A stretch of DNA of 64,000 nt from NCBI GenBank assembly GCA_037783545.1, contig JBBELK010000001.1, forward strand, positions 806,001-870,000, written 5' to 3'. The DNA comes from Henricia sp. BOLD:AAB3569. Its lineage: Eukaryota > Echinodermata > Asteroidea > Spinulosida > Echinasteridae. Positions 11,733 through 22,930 of the stretch are shown here, in pieces; positions within the stretch are counted from its first letter, which is position 1, and each line of letters opens with the position of its first letter. The notes under the pieces are model-generated. The model was not told where the DNA came from and searched no databases. It saw only the letters and a program-made list of their open reading frames with translations. The position numbers and the translations under genes were made by a program.

Positions 11733-12007
11733 TATACACCAATCCGAGCTGCAAAGTCATGGTCCGTGTACGTCCGCCATAGCTGGGGGCCATCCAGTGC
11801 CATGAACTATGGGTTTTGTGTTAATGATATGCTGTTACATTATGTTGTCACTTCGAACAATTTTGCGCGTTTATTTGCTTGCGAAGCCTGTGTACGCGTA
11901 CGCGTTGCTCGATTTAACAAGACAGAGCGCCCAGTTCATGGCAGTGGATGGCCCCCAGCTATGGCAGACGTGCAGGGAAGGAGTCCTTAGCAACCGGATT
12001 CGTCTAT
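11733..12007. mobile_element. CCAGCTATGGC palindromic MITE, copy 1
   Basis: Ends start TATACACCAATCCG and finish CGGATTCGTCTATA. Each is followed inward by GCCATAGCTGGGGGCCATCC or its complement, so the element folds back on itself. Related copies are at 25,479-25,822 and 26,306-26,592, and a one-arm remnant is in each unit of the intronic array. Confidence 0.8.
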
Positions 12008-12111
12008 AAAGCTCTTTTGTTCAAGTCTCTGCATTGTGTATGTATTGGTTATAAAGCTCAAATTATTCCGGTCCCTATATAATTATAATGAGTTTACTGT
12101 AATCAACTAAT

Positions 12112-12180
12112 TTATCCGTTCCATAAAACAGTGCAGTAATTACACCAACCTTTTTGTTTCCACATCTAAATTAGAGATTG
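12112..12180. repeat. Short dispersed repeat, copy 1
   Basis: Matches 16,381-16,450 at roughly 85%, including the shared block AATTACACCAACCTTTTTG. Confidence 0.7.
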
Positions 12181-12569
12181 CACATAAAAAGGCCTTTACA
12201 TCATTTGCAACCCAAAATTTTAATTCAAGAGTTAAAAACAACAACTAAAAGTGTTATAGCATTGGTAACAAACACCACATGGTATTTTTCTTCAAAAACA
12301 TGCATATATGTAGATTTTAAAGTTTTTCTTGAATTCTGAAGTTCCTTGAAATTTATTTGTCTTTGACATTAAAAATAAATTATTGACTGTATGTATATAC
12401 AAATTATATTAATATATAATGCTTACACAAAAGTAAGTGTAAAGTTGTGTTATACATTTGCCAGATTTTTTTAACTATTTAAAAAGACTCCCAGGTTATT
12501 GTGGGACTTATGTGACTATTAAATGGCTAGATTAAAACTTTGTATTTCAATACATTGTAGTAAACTACT

Positions 12570-12910
12570 AGTCTAGTTGGTAATACATCAGACGTTCAGG
12601 CAACAAGTCCATGGTTTAAGGCCTGGGGCCAATTTTATGGCACTGTTTTGCACAAAAAATTGCTTAGCACAAAATGTATTTGATTTTGTTTTGCAAAACC
12701 AGGTTGCTAGCCAAAATCATATGCGATGTGTATTTACTTATAGTTTGTTCCTGTTCCTAAAAATACAATTTGACATACAATTTTGGCTTGTAACCCATTT
12801 TAAAGAGCAAAGAAGTTTTGTGCTAAACAGTGCCCTGGTTACCCGCGTCCTTAGACAAGACCCTTAACTCCATTGTCTCTCTCCACCCAGGTGCAATGGG
12901 ACCAGCAATA
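12570..12910 (+). mobile_element. tRNA-derived SINE-like element
   Basis: The left part has an A-box-like TAGTTGGTAA and a B-box-like GGTTTAAGGCC about 40 bases later. The right part has CTCTCTCCACCCAGGTGCAA, a block that recurs in SINE-like repeats of marine invertebrates (recalled, not searched). No coding sequence is evident. Confidence 0.45.
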
Positions 12911-13371
12911 CTGATTACTGGTTGGGGAAACCCAACTAACTGATAAGGGGAAACCTGTGATAGTCAATGAAATTTACTAGCTTTCAGGAGTTTCAAATGT
13001 CATTGAAAACATGGATCTCTGACGCTCTTTTGTGATAAAATTTGCAAATGAAAAGACACATCTGAAACAAGGCTGCCAGTGTCGCTTTTAAATTTGTCAA
13101 CAAGGTAGAATATAACTAACATTTAAAACAACGTGGATACATGGACAAAACACCCTCTGACGTCACAGTAAACTAAAACATGCTTTGTGTTATGCGCACA
13201 CATGGTTTACATAAACTTGGTTTAGAAATGAGGTCCCACGGCAAATCGTCTTTAAATTTCGCGACCTTTGGCATCAATGTCAAATGCAAAACAGGATGCG
13301 TGCGCATAATAACAACAAATTTTTAACAGAGGGCGGTTTAGATATAAACAAAGAGCACATCGTCTATAGCT

Positions 13372-13521
13372 GTTACACCCCAACTACTATGCCAACAATC
13401 CCGACTTATTTTTAAGGCCTTCCAAACAATAAGTTAAGATACCCCTAGTATAGTTGGGCCAGCACCATCGTTATTGTTGAGAAAGCTTAAGTTGGGACTG
13501 TTGGCGTAGTTTGGGTGTAAC
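13372..13521. repeat. 150-bp foldback beside the transposase gene
   Basis: GTTACACCCCAACTACTATG onward (13,372-13,408) is inverted with a few mismatches at 13,487-13,521. A 105-codon open frame on the minus strand overlaps it but is not recognised. Confidence 0.65.
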
Positions 13522-13874
13522 ATCCGCCATAACACAGCATACTGGTGAAGGTGATGTACACAGTCCTTAAAGGCCCATCTTTTGCAATTGCCAATTACCT
13601 CATATTTAATGAAAACAAAATCTAAAGTGCCGATAGCAATAAGCGTACATTCCAATGTTAGATGAGTAATTTTAAAGACAAAATTTCTGATCAACTTCTC
13701 AACTATTACCCAAATTTGAATTTTTTCATTGCGTAAGTTGACTTTACACAATGTAATTTTTGCAGGTTATTTTACCACCGTTCTGCCATATGTGCCTTAG
13801 TTCCAGGTAGGGAGAGGTGAGGAAAACACTTGCAGAAGGTTGCGTAATTCCAGTTAACTGATCCCCAGGCTAAT

Positions 13875-14930
13875 CTAGGCAAGGTACTCTTCCAAGGACG
13901 GGGGATTAAGGCCAAAATATTGGCCGGTTTGGCTGTTCAACAAGCAAGTGTGGCAGTTAGTGAGCAAGGCACCCACCAAATAGTATTTAGCCACTGGTTG
14001 GAGAAGGATTTTCAGGTTTTTCCTGAAATCCAGAAATGCAAAGAGGGACAAGATTTTCCCAAATTGCCACTCCACAGACTCTCGTACCGAGGACATCAGG
14101 CGATTAAACTCCTGCTGCTCTTCTGTGAGATTTCCACCCTTAAATGGACACAGGAGGTAGTTACGTATGGGGTAGGCTGGGTCTCCGTAAAGAGCAAACG
14201 GCAATCCATCAGCATCTCTCAATGCAGCCGTCTCCAGTGCTTCCATAAGACCACTTTCTCGCAGTAAAGCACAATCATGCCTTCTTCCTTCAATGGGTCC
14301 AAACATATTCGCAATCAAACCGTCTGGTGTAACGACCGATTGAAACTTCAAGGAATGTATGCGTTTGTGGCCGTTATAGCACACTCTTTGGTTTCTTGTT
14401 GGCCTGCATATTCCTCGAACAGTTCCATCAATAAAGCCAATACAGTTGGTAAGAGGAGCACCCTTATGATGGATTGCATCTGCATATGACTGCATTCTGT
14501 TCAAAAACCATGGCTGATGCACGTTTGTCAGGTGGTGTTGATGGTGGTCGAACAAAATGTCAACAGTCGAATTTATTATCATAGACAAAGTTGATTTGGG
14601 TCGTCCAAAAAATTGTTCCAAATCTGCCAGTCTGTTTGGATAGACAAATCGCCGAAGGAGGACACAGAGAGCGGATAAACCATCAATAGCAGTTCTATTT
14701 GGGCAGACTATTTTTTCCGGCAAACGGAGTCCAGTAGCTAGCCGACGAATCGTCTCTTTATCAAATCTGAAGTTAATCTGGCACTGAGCGTCAGATAAAT
14801 TATCAAGACAAAACCTTTCAAAGTCTGGATCATAAGTGCTTAGTGTTGATTTTTGGAGAACGAAGTAGAAAATCATATGTTCATCGTCATCCTGTGGCTG
14901 TGAAACATCGTCGAATAAGGGCGCTGCCAT
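13875..14930 (-). CDS. HARBI1: HARBI1-type DDE transposase
   Basis: A single open frame encodes the catalytic protein of the surrounding Harbinger element, which cuts and joins DNA at the element ends. The DDE triad can be read in order: FIDGT (first Asp), YGDPAYP (second Asp) and VEWQFG (Glu). The family sequence VCYNGHKRIHSLKFQSVV lies between the first two, and GRRHDCALLRESG precedes the second. The N-terminal third carries a helix-turn-helix-like stretch (SALCVLLRRFVYPNRLADLE). An upstream in-frame ATG at 15,023 would add 31 residues and lies only 39 bases from the terminal repeat. I prefer the ATG at 14,930 (MAAPLFDDVS), which gives 351 residues, the usual HARBI1 size. It is transcribed toward the Myb-like gene. 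No frameshift or stop is seen. Confidence 0.9.
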   Translation of the reverse strand: MAAPLFDDVSQPQDDDEHMIFYFVLQKSTLSTYDPDFERFCLDNLSDAQCQINFRFDKETIRRLATGLRLPEKIVCPNRTAIDGLSALCVLLRRFVYPNRLADLEQFFGRPKSTLSMIINSTVDILFDHHQHHLTNVHQPWFLNRMQSYADAIHHKGAPLTNCIGFIDGTVRGICRPTRNQRVCYNGHKRIHSLKFQSVVTPDGLIANMFGPIEGRRHDCALLRESGLMEALETAALRDADGLPFALYGDPAYPIRNYLLCPFKGGNLTEEQQEFNRLMSSVRESVEWQFGKILSLFAFLDFRKNLKILLQPVAKYYLVGALLTNCHTCLLNSQTGQYFGLNPPSLEEYLA

Positions 14931-15061
14931 GTTTAATGATAGCGCCCTCTGTTGGGTAAACCTGTATGGCAATTGACGGTTTTGCGAAACTGCATTTGAT
15001 GGGTGAGGTCGACGTGAACGCATACGGTTACGTATCCGTACACGTTACCGTTTGCGTGTCC

Positions 15062-15076
15062 TTGCGAAACCTCCCT
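15062..15076 (-). repeat. Harbinger right terminal inverted repeat
   Basis: Exact complement of 7,928-7,942, followed by the duplicated ATT. Confidence 0.9.
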
Positions 15077-15171
15077 ATTGATTTACATACATATACTGGA
15101 TACGCCATCTGGGAGCGTTTGTGTAGAAATGCGCGGCCGAACAATGGCGGCGCGTAAGATCTAGAAGGGTA

Positions 15172-15987
15172 TTAAAGGAACACGTTGCCTTCGGGTTGCG
15201 CTTTATTGGGCGTTTTTGGGCTATTACAAGCGTTTGAAGTATAATGAGCACGATCTGAAAGATGTTTAAAAAGTAGAATATAATGATCCACACGAACGTG
15301 CCTTAGAAATGCTTCAATTTTGCGTAATTTCTCGAAGCAGCACGCTCCGCCATTTATGGGAGTCAAAATCTTGACTCCCATAAATGGCGGAGAAATTATA
15401 TTAGTCTTATTTCCAGCCTGGAGAAAGAAATTATTGTTCCTTCCTCCGTCGCGTGTGATGTGCCTGTTTTTTTAAATTCGTGTCTACAATAACCATTGGG
15501 TATAAATCATCCAAGTCCTTTCTATCGGTTTGTCCCATGACAATATTCTTACCCTGATTGGCGAGGTTTTCGTTTTTTCTTTTTTGACGCGTCTGCTGTG
15601 TTCTCTTGACGATCCATTTTTTGACAGCCAGTCGGGGTGTGTGTGTGTGTGTTTACATTTCACACATGTCTCGGGAGGCGGAGAATGGTATGGTACCTTG
15701 CGTTCATATGATATGTTTACCTGACCACTGGCTACGGCGCCAGCCTAACTCCTGTTCGTCGCTGCATTTTGCCCACTACCCGGACGATCGTATTGACGGC
15801 TTGAAATACGTATACATTTCGCGGGACATGTAGTGGGGGTCAGAGGTCAGTGTTTGTTTTTTTAAATTACCATTCACTAATTATAACACATTAAATGTGT
15901 TTTATTGCAAGAATAACTCTTAATAAGTATAAGGAACACCCTCAAACGTGAGATTTCGTGAAATCTGAAGGCAACGTGTTCCTTTAA
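15172..15987. mobile_element. TTAA-flanked MITE, copy 2
   Basis: Same element and orientation as 5,322-6,135, with TTAA at both ends. Differences are few: a longer GT run at 15,638-15,652, small indels and scattered substitutions. It is inserted 95 bases beyond the Harbinger right end. The internal perfect inverted repeat is retained at 15,347-15,393. Confidence 0.85.
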
Positions 15988-18126
15988 CGCGTCACTTTGG
16001 GTGCTTTGCTGCAGTACATGTACAATGCATATTATGCGTACTAGAGTAGGAGTATTGGGAAATTTGTTGTTTTGGAAAATTGTGTTTTTTAAAGAATTTA
16101 AGAAAGTTTACGTTAATCCCGTAACGTGTTGACAATCCCCTAGGCTACTCTTGTGGGCTACATGTATATTTTGAAACCGAGACACGGCTGAACAATGGAT
16201 CAGGCCAATTTAATAACAGCTGTTTAACAGAAAAATTCGCTTAAAAATACAAAACCTTTGCTTGATGTGCTTGATGTCACGCGTGTCACACTTTTTTCAT
16301 TTGTGCATTCTAAAATTTCGTGTTCTCAGTCCATATTTCAAGGATATCGTGAAAATACCACCGATGTTTTGTAAACTATGTTATCCGGTTCCATAAATCA
16401 GTGCAATAATTACACCAACCTTTTTGCTTCCACGGCCAAATTGGAGATTGCAAAGTTCCTGTTTTCTTCCGTGCATTTTAGTAGTGTTAAAATTGAGCCC
16501 CCAGTAGTACAAACACACGAAAGAATTTCGTCATTCTTTACAATACACGTTTATTTCATTAATCACGAAGAGTAATTCGAAATTTCATTCAAGCTGGATT
16601 TTGAATTAACTACCAAGGACCAATTATTCACACTCAAACATCAGGGATGTACAATTAGGAAGTAAGGACAATATACGGTCACGATGCTGAACAAAAAGAA
16701 TGGGAAATGACGATTTCACTGAACTTTTGCACGGCTGTTGCAATAGGCCTACAATCGTCAAACATTGTTGGGCTATTTTATGCTCGAAAACTAGACCCAT
16801 AAAATAGATACTACAAATTTATTTTCTTTTTCATAAATTTGTATTGTGCTTACATCAAAATACTGATCTTTATATAGCTTTCATGTAGCAAGTTCGTGGG
16901 CCGTGGGTACTTGAGTATACAGTTCCGTTGTTGTGTATACCAATAATCGGAGGAAATGAAGTGCATCTACCTGGTGATTCATTAGTCTTGGGAAAAATCC
17001 GAGGTAGTATAAGAACCTACACCACTGAGCGTCATCTTCCCATTGTAAAAGAGGTGTAAGGTTTAAATCCCGATGAGGATCTTATATTTCTCTCATGTTT
17101 GACTCTACTATATAGCGATAGTGATGCTGACATGCATAGTCAAAACTACAATGAGCTCAATTTTTATATGCATATTCCGCAGTTACAAAGGTGGCGGGTT
17201 TTTCCCTTCTTAACAGCATTCCCTTCTCATTTTGTCGCATTTGGTTCATATTATTCTTCGGTTCGGTGATCTCAGATCTTCTTTATCAAATTATCGGCTG
17301 TAGCTGCGTTCCTTCAGTTTTTTAGGGAAAGGAAATGCTGATACACCAGTACTCATGTTAAGCCAGTCTGCATCTTTGATTTTTCTTTGTGTTGTTTCTT
17401 GAAGAAATCTGTGGAAAACAATTGGAAAAAATAGTGTGAACATTTTACCGTTAAGATCGATTAAAGCTTATGAATTTGCAGTGCGAATACTGTTGTGTAA
17501 ATTAATTTGCCGACGAAATTTTTAATATTCTTATCTCCTCGTCTTGAAAAATATATAAATTAGTCTTATAACATGTGAAATCCCCCATATTCTATGGGTA
17601 ACTTTTCCAGCCTACTAACACAACTTGAAACATTACTAATTATTTTGCAATACTTATGATTATGCACGGGAAGAAACAAAATGTCGTATTCCGTAAGCAA
17701 CTTATTCCTAAGCCTTATCCCCTTTTCATTTTGATACCTTCGAACTGCATGGGTGTTAATTCACTGTACGTACGTCAAAGGCAATGGGCATATAATTACA
17801 AGAAAGACGATAAACAAAGATTGTACTATAGCCTATACTTACCTGTTAAATAATCTTCCATTTCGCCAATCTTTCAGGAAACAGTGCACTGCAGTGTACC
17901 AGTCATCTTTGTTATCTCTTTTAAAACAAATTTCGACATGACAAAATCTATTTTCAGCCCCAAATTTACGAATAAATGAAGAAAAAATGCGTACACTTGT
18001 TAAAAACCTCGTTTGAATGTGTACACAACACGAACGAACAAGATTGTTGTTTACCCTACTTCGAAAACGCACGCGCGGACGCGATTCCAGCCAGATGCCG
18101 TCTCCAGTTATATATATATAGCTCAA
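15988..18126. other. Non-coding interval
   Basis: No gene is supported. It contains the second copy of a 70-bp repeat (16,381-16,450) and a B-box-like GGTTTAAATCCC near 17,068 without a convincing partner. A TA dinucleotide run lies at about 18,109-18,120. Minus-strand open frames near 17,839-18,126 look random. Confidence 0.5.
16381..16450. repeat. Short dispersed repeat, copy 2
   Basis: Matches 12,112-12,180 with about ten differences. Confidence 0.7.
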
Positions 18127-18710
18127 TGTTCCTGACCAGTCACTAGTCTCAAAAACTAGTGACCGGTTATTGCGCCTTCTGGAGGTCGCTTGTTAATGTA
18201 TTAAATTGAATTTCACCTGTACATGTGTGTATTTTTGCCTGAGGCGTGTTATAAAACACATACGGACTGGCATAATTCGGTCTCTAGTGCACGTCTATGG
18301 GCCCCCTCGTGACTGTGAGTGACCACAAGAGGGTCCTATTTCTCTCGGCGTTCGGCCTCGGGAAATAGGACCCTCTTGTGGTCACTCACAGTCCCTCGGG
18401 GCCCATAGACGTGCACTAGTGACCTCATCGCCAGTCCATATGTGTATAATAGTCGCTTGATCGAAGTTGCGCTATCTTGCTGGCTGTGACGTATAGTGCC
18501 CTCACCATTCAGCATACGTACTAGAGAAAAATCTCCCAAGAAAAAGCTTTGTCGGAAGTTCACGTGAGAGAAAACGGTGTTTTAAGTATTCATTTTCAAT
18601 TATTTTCTAAACATGGATGTTTAAAACCACTATAGGAGACAACCAGCTGGGAATTAATCTGTTATTCCAACTTTGAGGCAAAATGAGAAACAGCCACTAC
18701 AAGAAAATGG
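18127..18710 (-). repeat. Dispersed repeat family, copy 2
   Basis: Read on the minus strand it shows the same ordered blocks as 7,411-7,924, from GTAGTGGCTG to GTTCCTGACCA. It additionally contains a 136-bp hairpin (18,284-18,419) that the first copy lacks. Confidence 0.65.
18284..18419. repeat. 136-bp near-perfect hairpin
   Basis: Arms of about 58 bases starting CTAGTGCACGTCTATGGGCC pair with only a few mismatches around a loop of about 20 bases (CTCGGCGTTCGGCCTCG). Confidence 0.85.
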
Positions 18711-19159
18711 TGTGCACAAGTAGAACTTACCATACCATGTTGTCTCGGAAAAACAAATTCAGCGATGCCGATGGTGAACAATGATGCTAGGCCTACTCCC
18801 CGATGGCGATGCCCTTCATCCTGAGTGGCTGTAGCTCGGTTATGTAGACGGCCTCACGTCTCGTCGAGGTTCCTTGTCAAAGTCAAACGTCCACGTTCAC
18901 ATTAGCTGGCTGTATGTTAAAGAGTTCACTGAAAAGTTTCATCCCATATCTCATATTAAATCATATTGTTTTCTACACGATTACAATTGGTCTGTCATGT
19001 CTGTACGGCTACAAACATGACAAATGAATTACACTGTCTGTGCGGTTTACAATTACAGTCAACTCGACTGTTTGCCAACTCGACCGTTTCATGTACCGCT
19101 TTTTTTGATCTTGTAAGTTGTAACGCGCAAGTGTGACAAGCAATGATTTATCGGTCAGA
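18711..19159. other. Non-coding flank of the LINE
   Basis: No gene is visible. CAACTCGAC motifs at about 19,062-19,090 have inverted counterparts (GGTCGAGTTG) beyond the LINE at 23,090-23,145, so the LINE may have inserted into an older repeat. Confidence 0.45.
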
Positions 19160-22100
19160 AAAAAGTAGGGGCCGTAGCCCGACACGGGTGTTCATCGCCA
19201 ATTCCCCTTCTTGAGGTAGCTACGAGCTCTCCTTTCAAGCTCCTTTTGTCTTCGTTCAGCGTCATAGTCACTACAGGATTTCGCAATGTGTGCTCTCCAA
19301 GCGGTGCGGTCCAAAGCCAAGTTGCACCAGGTGGTAAGGGAGGACGTCCTCTTCAGTGATCTCCTGAACACGTCCTTAAAACGCAAGAGGGGACGTCCTG
19401 CACGCCTCGTTCCCTGATCAAGCTCACCGTAGAAGAGGGCTTTCACCGGTCTCTCGGAGGTCATCCTGCAGATGTGTCCAATCCATCGCAACTGGCACCG
19501 CATCCAGGTTATCTCAATGTCATCAACCTTTGCCATCATCAGGATGTCGTCATTAGGAACAGAATCGTTCCATCTGATGCGGAATATTTGGCGAAGGTGA
19601 CGAAGTTGGACTGTTCTTAGTGTGCGAATTTGGTGCTGGTATAGTGTCCATGTTTCGCAACCGTACATCAAGATGGGGATGATACACTGTTGGTACACCT
19701 TCACTTTCGTCTCCTTTGTGAGGTCATGGCTGTCAAAAACCCGTTCTCTCAAGCGCCCGAAGGCACATGAGGCAGCCTGGATCCTGCTCTTGAGCTCATG
19801 GTCCATCTGGCAGTCGGCAGATAGGTGGCTTCCAAGGTATTTGAAATGGTCAACGTTTTTGAGTGACTGACCATCAACTTCAAAGGTGGCGATTGGATCA
19901 GTGCACATAGTCTCGGTCTTGTCCTTGTTGATGCGTAGGCCCATCTGAGATGCCTTGGCATTGTGGAGTGTAAGCAGATGTTGTAGATCATCTGGGTTGT
20001 CGCAAAAGATTGCAATATCATCACCGTATTGTGCTTCACGAAATAAGGCTCGTTGGGTCTTGGATGCTGCTTTCAGACGTCTGAGGTCAAACAAATCACC
20101 GTTAAACCTGAAGCGGACCGTTATGCTACATTTGGATTCTACCTCAATGAAGGCGAGGTATAGCAGTACAGCCGCAAACAAACCAAACAGTGCTGGTGCC
20201 AATTTGCATCCTTGTTTAACTCCGGTGTGATACATCACAGGGTCAGTTAGCTCACCAGCCACAATAAGCCTAGCAAACACATCAGTATGAAACGCTTCAA
20301 TCATTTTGACAAACTTTTGCGGGCATCCGACTTTGGCAAGTATCTAATACAGAAGTTGCCTGTTGACACTGTCAAATGCCTTTGTAAAATCTACAAAGGC
20401 GATGTATATGTGCCGCCTCTGCTCTCTGCTTTTCTCCATCAGTTGGCGTAGAGTGAATATTCCATCGATGGTGCTTCTATCCGCTCTATATCCTGACTGA
20501 GATTGCGTCCACATGTCATTGAAGATTTTGTGTAGGTGCCTTACCATGACATTTCCTCCGTGTTTTAGTATTTCGGGTGGTATTCCATCTGGTCCGGGGC
20601 TTCTGTTGCACTTAGTCCTCTTGATTGACTCTTTTACCTCAACCAGCGTTGGTCCCATTCCTAGGTCGTGAATGACCGGTTGCTGTTCAAAATCATCCAA
20701 GACCCGAAGGTCGGTCACTACAGGTTGATTTAGAAGAGCAGAAAAATGCCCCACCCATCTGGCTTTGATGTCTCCGGAGGAGGTCAGAAGCTCACCATCA
20801 GTGGTCATAATGGGATGAGAGGTGCGAGATCTTGGTCCATAAATCATGTTGAGTGACTTGTAGAATTCGCGATAGTTCTTCTTCTGTGCAAACTTCTCAA
20901 CTTTGTCTGCTTTGTCTTGGAACCATTTGTTTTTCAGGTCACGGATATGGTTTCGCAGTTCTGATCTGTTGAGTTGTCTGTTTGTAATCAGCTGGCGAAT
21001 ATCATGATCCTAAGCATCAAACCAGTCATTCTTGACTACTCTCCTACTGCCTAAAACTACTTTCGATGCGTCTTGAAGGATCCGTTTGGTCTGTTCCCAT
21101 GTTTTAACTTTTTCCGTTAAGTTGTCAGTCAAAAACGCCTGTAGGTTATCGCATTTTTGAGGATTCATTGTTGTGTCGTATTTCGTGGGTGGGTGTGCTG
21201 AACGTGGTGGTCGCATGAAGACAAAACTGCAACTTGCGATAAGCAACCGGTGGTCAGTAAAGCAGCTTGCACTCCGAAGCACGCGTGTGACTCGAAAGTC
21301 ACCAAGTGCATCAGCATTTGCGAGGATGTGATCTATCTGATGCCATTGCTTAGATCTCATGTGCTGCCATGTTGTCTTGAACTTGTTCTTCAATCTGAAC
21401 AGTGTCCCAGTGACTGTCAGTTTTAGACGTGTACACATCTCCAGCAGTAGCAGGCCATTAGAGTTCATCTTTCCTACGCCATGTCTACCAAGTACACCAG
21501 GCCAAAGTTCGTGTTCATTTCCGACACGTGCGTTGAAGTCCCCCATCACAATCACTTTTCCTTTTGTCTTGGAGATAATGCGACTTAGTTCTTCATAGAA
21601 GGCTTCTTTTTCATCGTCGGGTCTCTGCATTGTTGGTGCATAAACACTGATGAAAGTCACACTTTTGCCGGGTTGAATATCTGCTGTCATAGTCATGAGT
21701 CTGTCATTTATAGCTGTCGGCTCACAGTGCAGCTTTAGATTGTTTGAGATGGCAAAACCAACACCTGCTGTGCGTTGCTTGCCACCACTCCAGTAGAAAG
21801 TGTGTGATTTTTCGATAATGTTACCTGTTCCAGGTTTCCGTACCTCACTAAGTGCGCAAATATCAATCTGCAGCCTCTGTAGCTCCATAGCGATAAGTGC
21901 AGAAGCTCTCTTCGGGCGAACAGAATTCTCTGTGTCGTTCATCGTTCGTATGTTCCAAGATCCGAGTTTCAGTCCGTTTTCAATTTCTGTTGATTTTTTA
22001 CCGCAAAGAGGATCGGCTCTGGCCGCGGCTAGCCAGACACCGGCAGGTGAGATTACCGATGTGTACCCCACCTTTTGTAGGGGCTTCCCCCACTGGGGAG

Positions 22101-22860
22101 GGCTCCGGTCGTCCTAAAAAGGCGAGCCCTGACATCATGGAGAGCAGCCGAGGACCGCTGTCATCTCAGGACAGCGTTCAGCGACAGTGACCAGACCATA
22201 CGTGCACGTACGTGCACGTCTCTGCTAGATACTTCCAGGCGATCAACCCTGTATCCATTGCAGAGAGCGCGTCGCCGTAGGACTTTGACGCAACTCCATC
22301 CGTGAAGAGTAGAGCAGGCGATCGGTGTGCGCGTGAAAAGAAAGCGGCTGCGCAACCACTCCCATGAACAACCAGACGGAGCGTTGCATCGACGGTAAGG
22401 AGATCCTTCACGGCCGCACTCCGCCTGGCTGCCGCAGTCAACACATCAGAACCTCAGTATGTTGAGAACTGCCATGTTGTAAGACGAGTACCACTACAGC
22501 CGCTGAAAAGACAAACTGATATGCCGCTATACGTCATCAATCCTCGCTGCTGCCCAAAGACTGCGGTTTGAGATAAGAGTGTCCTTCTCCTAGGTGGATT
22601 GCTTTCCATAGCTAACGAGCCCCACCTGCCCGGGTTTGAAATCAGAGTTTTCCTTCTCCTAGGTGAACCACCTCCCATGGCTAACGATCTTCACCTAACC
22701 GGAGCAATCTGGTTTTAAGGCGCCAGAAGCCCGCCTTCACACCTCTGCCCTCGGTTTTAAACAGGGGTCGGCACGAGAAGCCAAGCAGTAGGAGTTTGAC
22801 TAGGAGAGGCTATTTGAGACGCAGACCATATGGAACATTTCATAGGTGAGAAGTTGCTCA
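19160..22860 (-). mobile_element. Non-LTR retrotransposon (LINE), degenerate
   Basis: The coding body (19,192-22,071) has an apurinic-type endonuclease followed by reverse transcriptase, the order of most animal LINEs. The start of the element lies upstream of 22,071. A short minus-strand open frame at 22,454-22,678 there contains the arginine-rich SNPPRRR and a diverged repeat of it. The outer limits are estimates, because no target duplication or poly-A tail was found. The clade was not determined. Similar proteins are often labelled craniofacial development protein 2-like in invertebrate gene sets. Confidence 0.8.
19192..22071 (-). pseudogene. LINE endonuclease-reverse transcriptase, broken
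   Basis: One continuous frame of 960 codons holds the whole protein but is interrupted by TAG at 21,010-21,012 and at 20,344-20,346. Endonuclease motifs are preserved: GSWNIRT, the SEVR glutamate, VMGDFNARVG, QIDHIL and FTDHRLL. Reverse transcriptase motifs follow: SPGPDGIPPE, IAFVDFTKAFDSVNR (catalytic Asp), GVKQGCKLAPALF and QYGDDIAIF. The last is YGDD where LINEs usually have YADD or FADD. Between MWTQSQ and SGYRAD (near 20,500) the stretch normally linking these two blocks is missing, about 60-70 residues by comparison with the family. The C-terminal end keeps the usual RWIGHICRM block. The stops plus the deletion make this copy inactive. Confidence 0.85.
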
Positions 22861-22897
22861 ATACTTCTCACAATCCCGGTCATTCCTAGCCCTTTGA

Positions 22898-22930
22898 CCA
22901 CCCCCCCCCCCCCCCCACCCCCCCCCCCCC
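22898..22930 (+). repeat. C-rich homopolymer tract
   Basis: About 33 bases almost entirely C, just outside the estimated start of the LINE. Confidence 0.8.

Larger units (their letters stand above)
12008..13371. other. Non-coding interior of the Harbinger element
   Basis: No gene is supported. It holds a 69-bp dispersed repeat (12,112-12,180) and a SINE-like stretch (12,570-12,910). The rest is AT-rich without recognisable features. Confidence 0.5.
7928..15076. mobile_element. Complete PIF/Harbinger DNA transposon
   Basis: The element is 7,149 bp. Its ends are a perfect 15-bp inverted repeat (AGGGAGGTTTCGCAA at 7,928-7,942, complement at 15,062-15,076), with weaker similarity reaching about 50 bp inward around CGGATACGT. 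ATT flanks both sides (7,925-7,927 and 15,077-15,079), which fits the 3-bp target duplication of this superfamily. Inside are the two proteins expected of Harbinger elements, a Myb/SANT-like DNA-binding protein and a DDE transposase, arranged convergently and both open. Several MITE-like repeats lie between the two genes (10.6-12.0 kb), so either smaller elements inserted into it or it carried them in. The intact genes and matching ends suggest it was active fairly recently. Confidence 0.9.

Noticed and set aside
13434..13751. A 105-codon minus-strand open frame as a third Harbinger gene
   Set aside because: It overlaps a foldback, shows no recognised domain, and Harbinger elements normally carry two genes.
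15022..15023. Upstream ATG of the transposase as the true start
   Set aside because: It would place the start 39 bases from the terminal repeat and add 31 residues unlike the family. The ATG at 14,930 gives the normal length.
17839..18126. A 95-codon minus-strand open frame
   Set aside because: No domain, no splice context, and it ends in a TA microsatellite.
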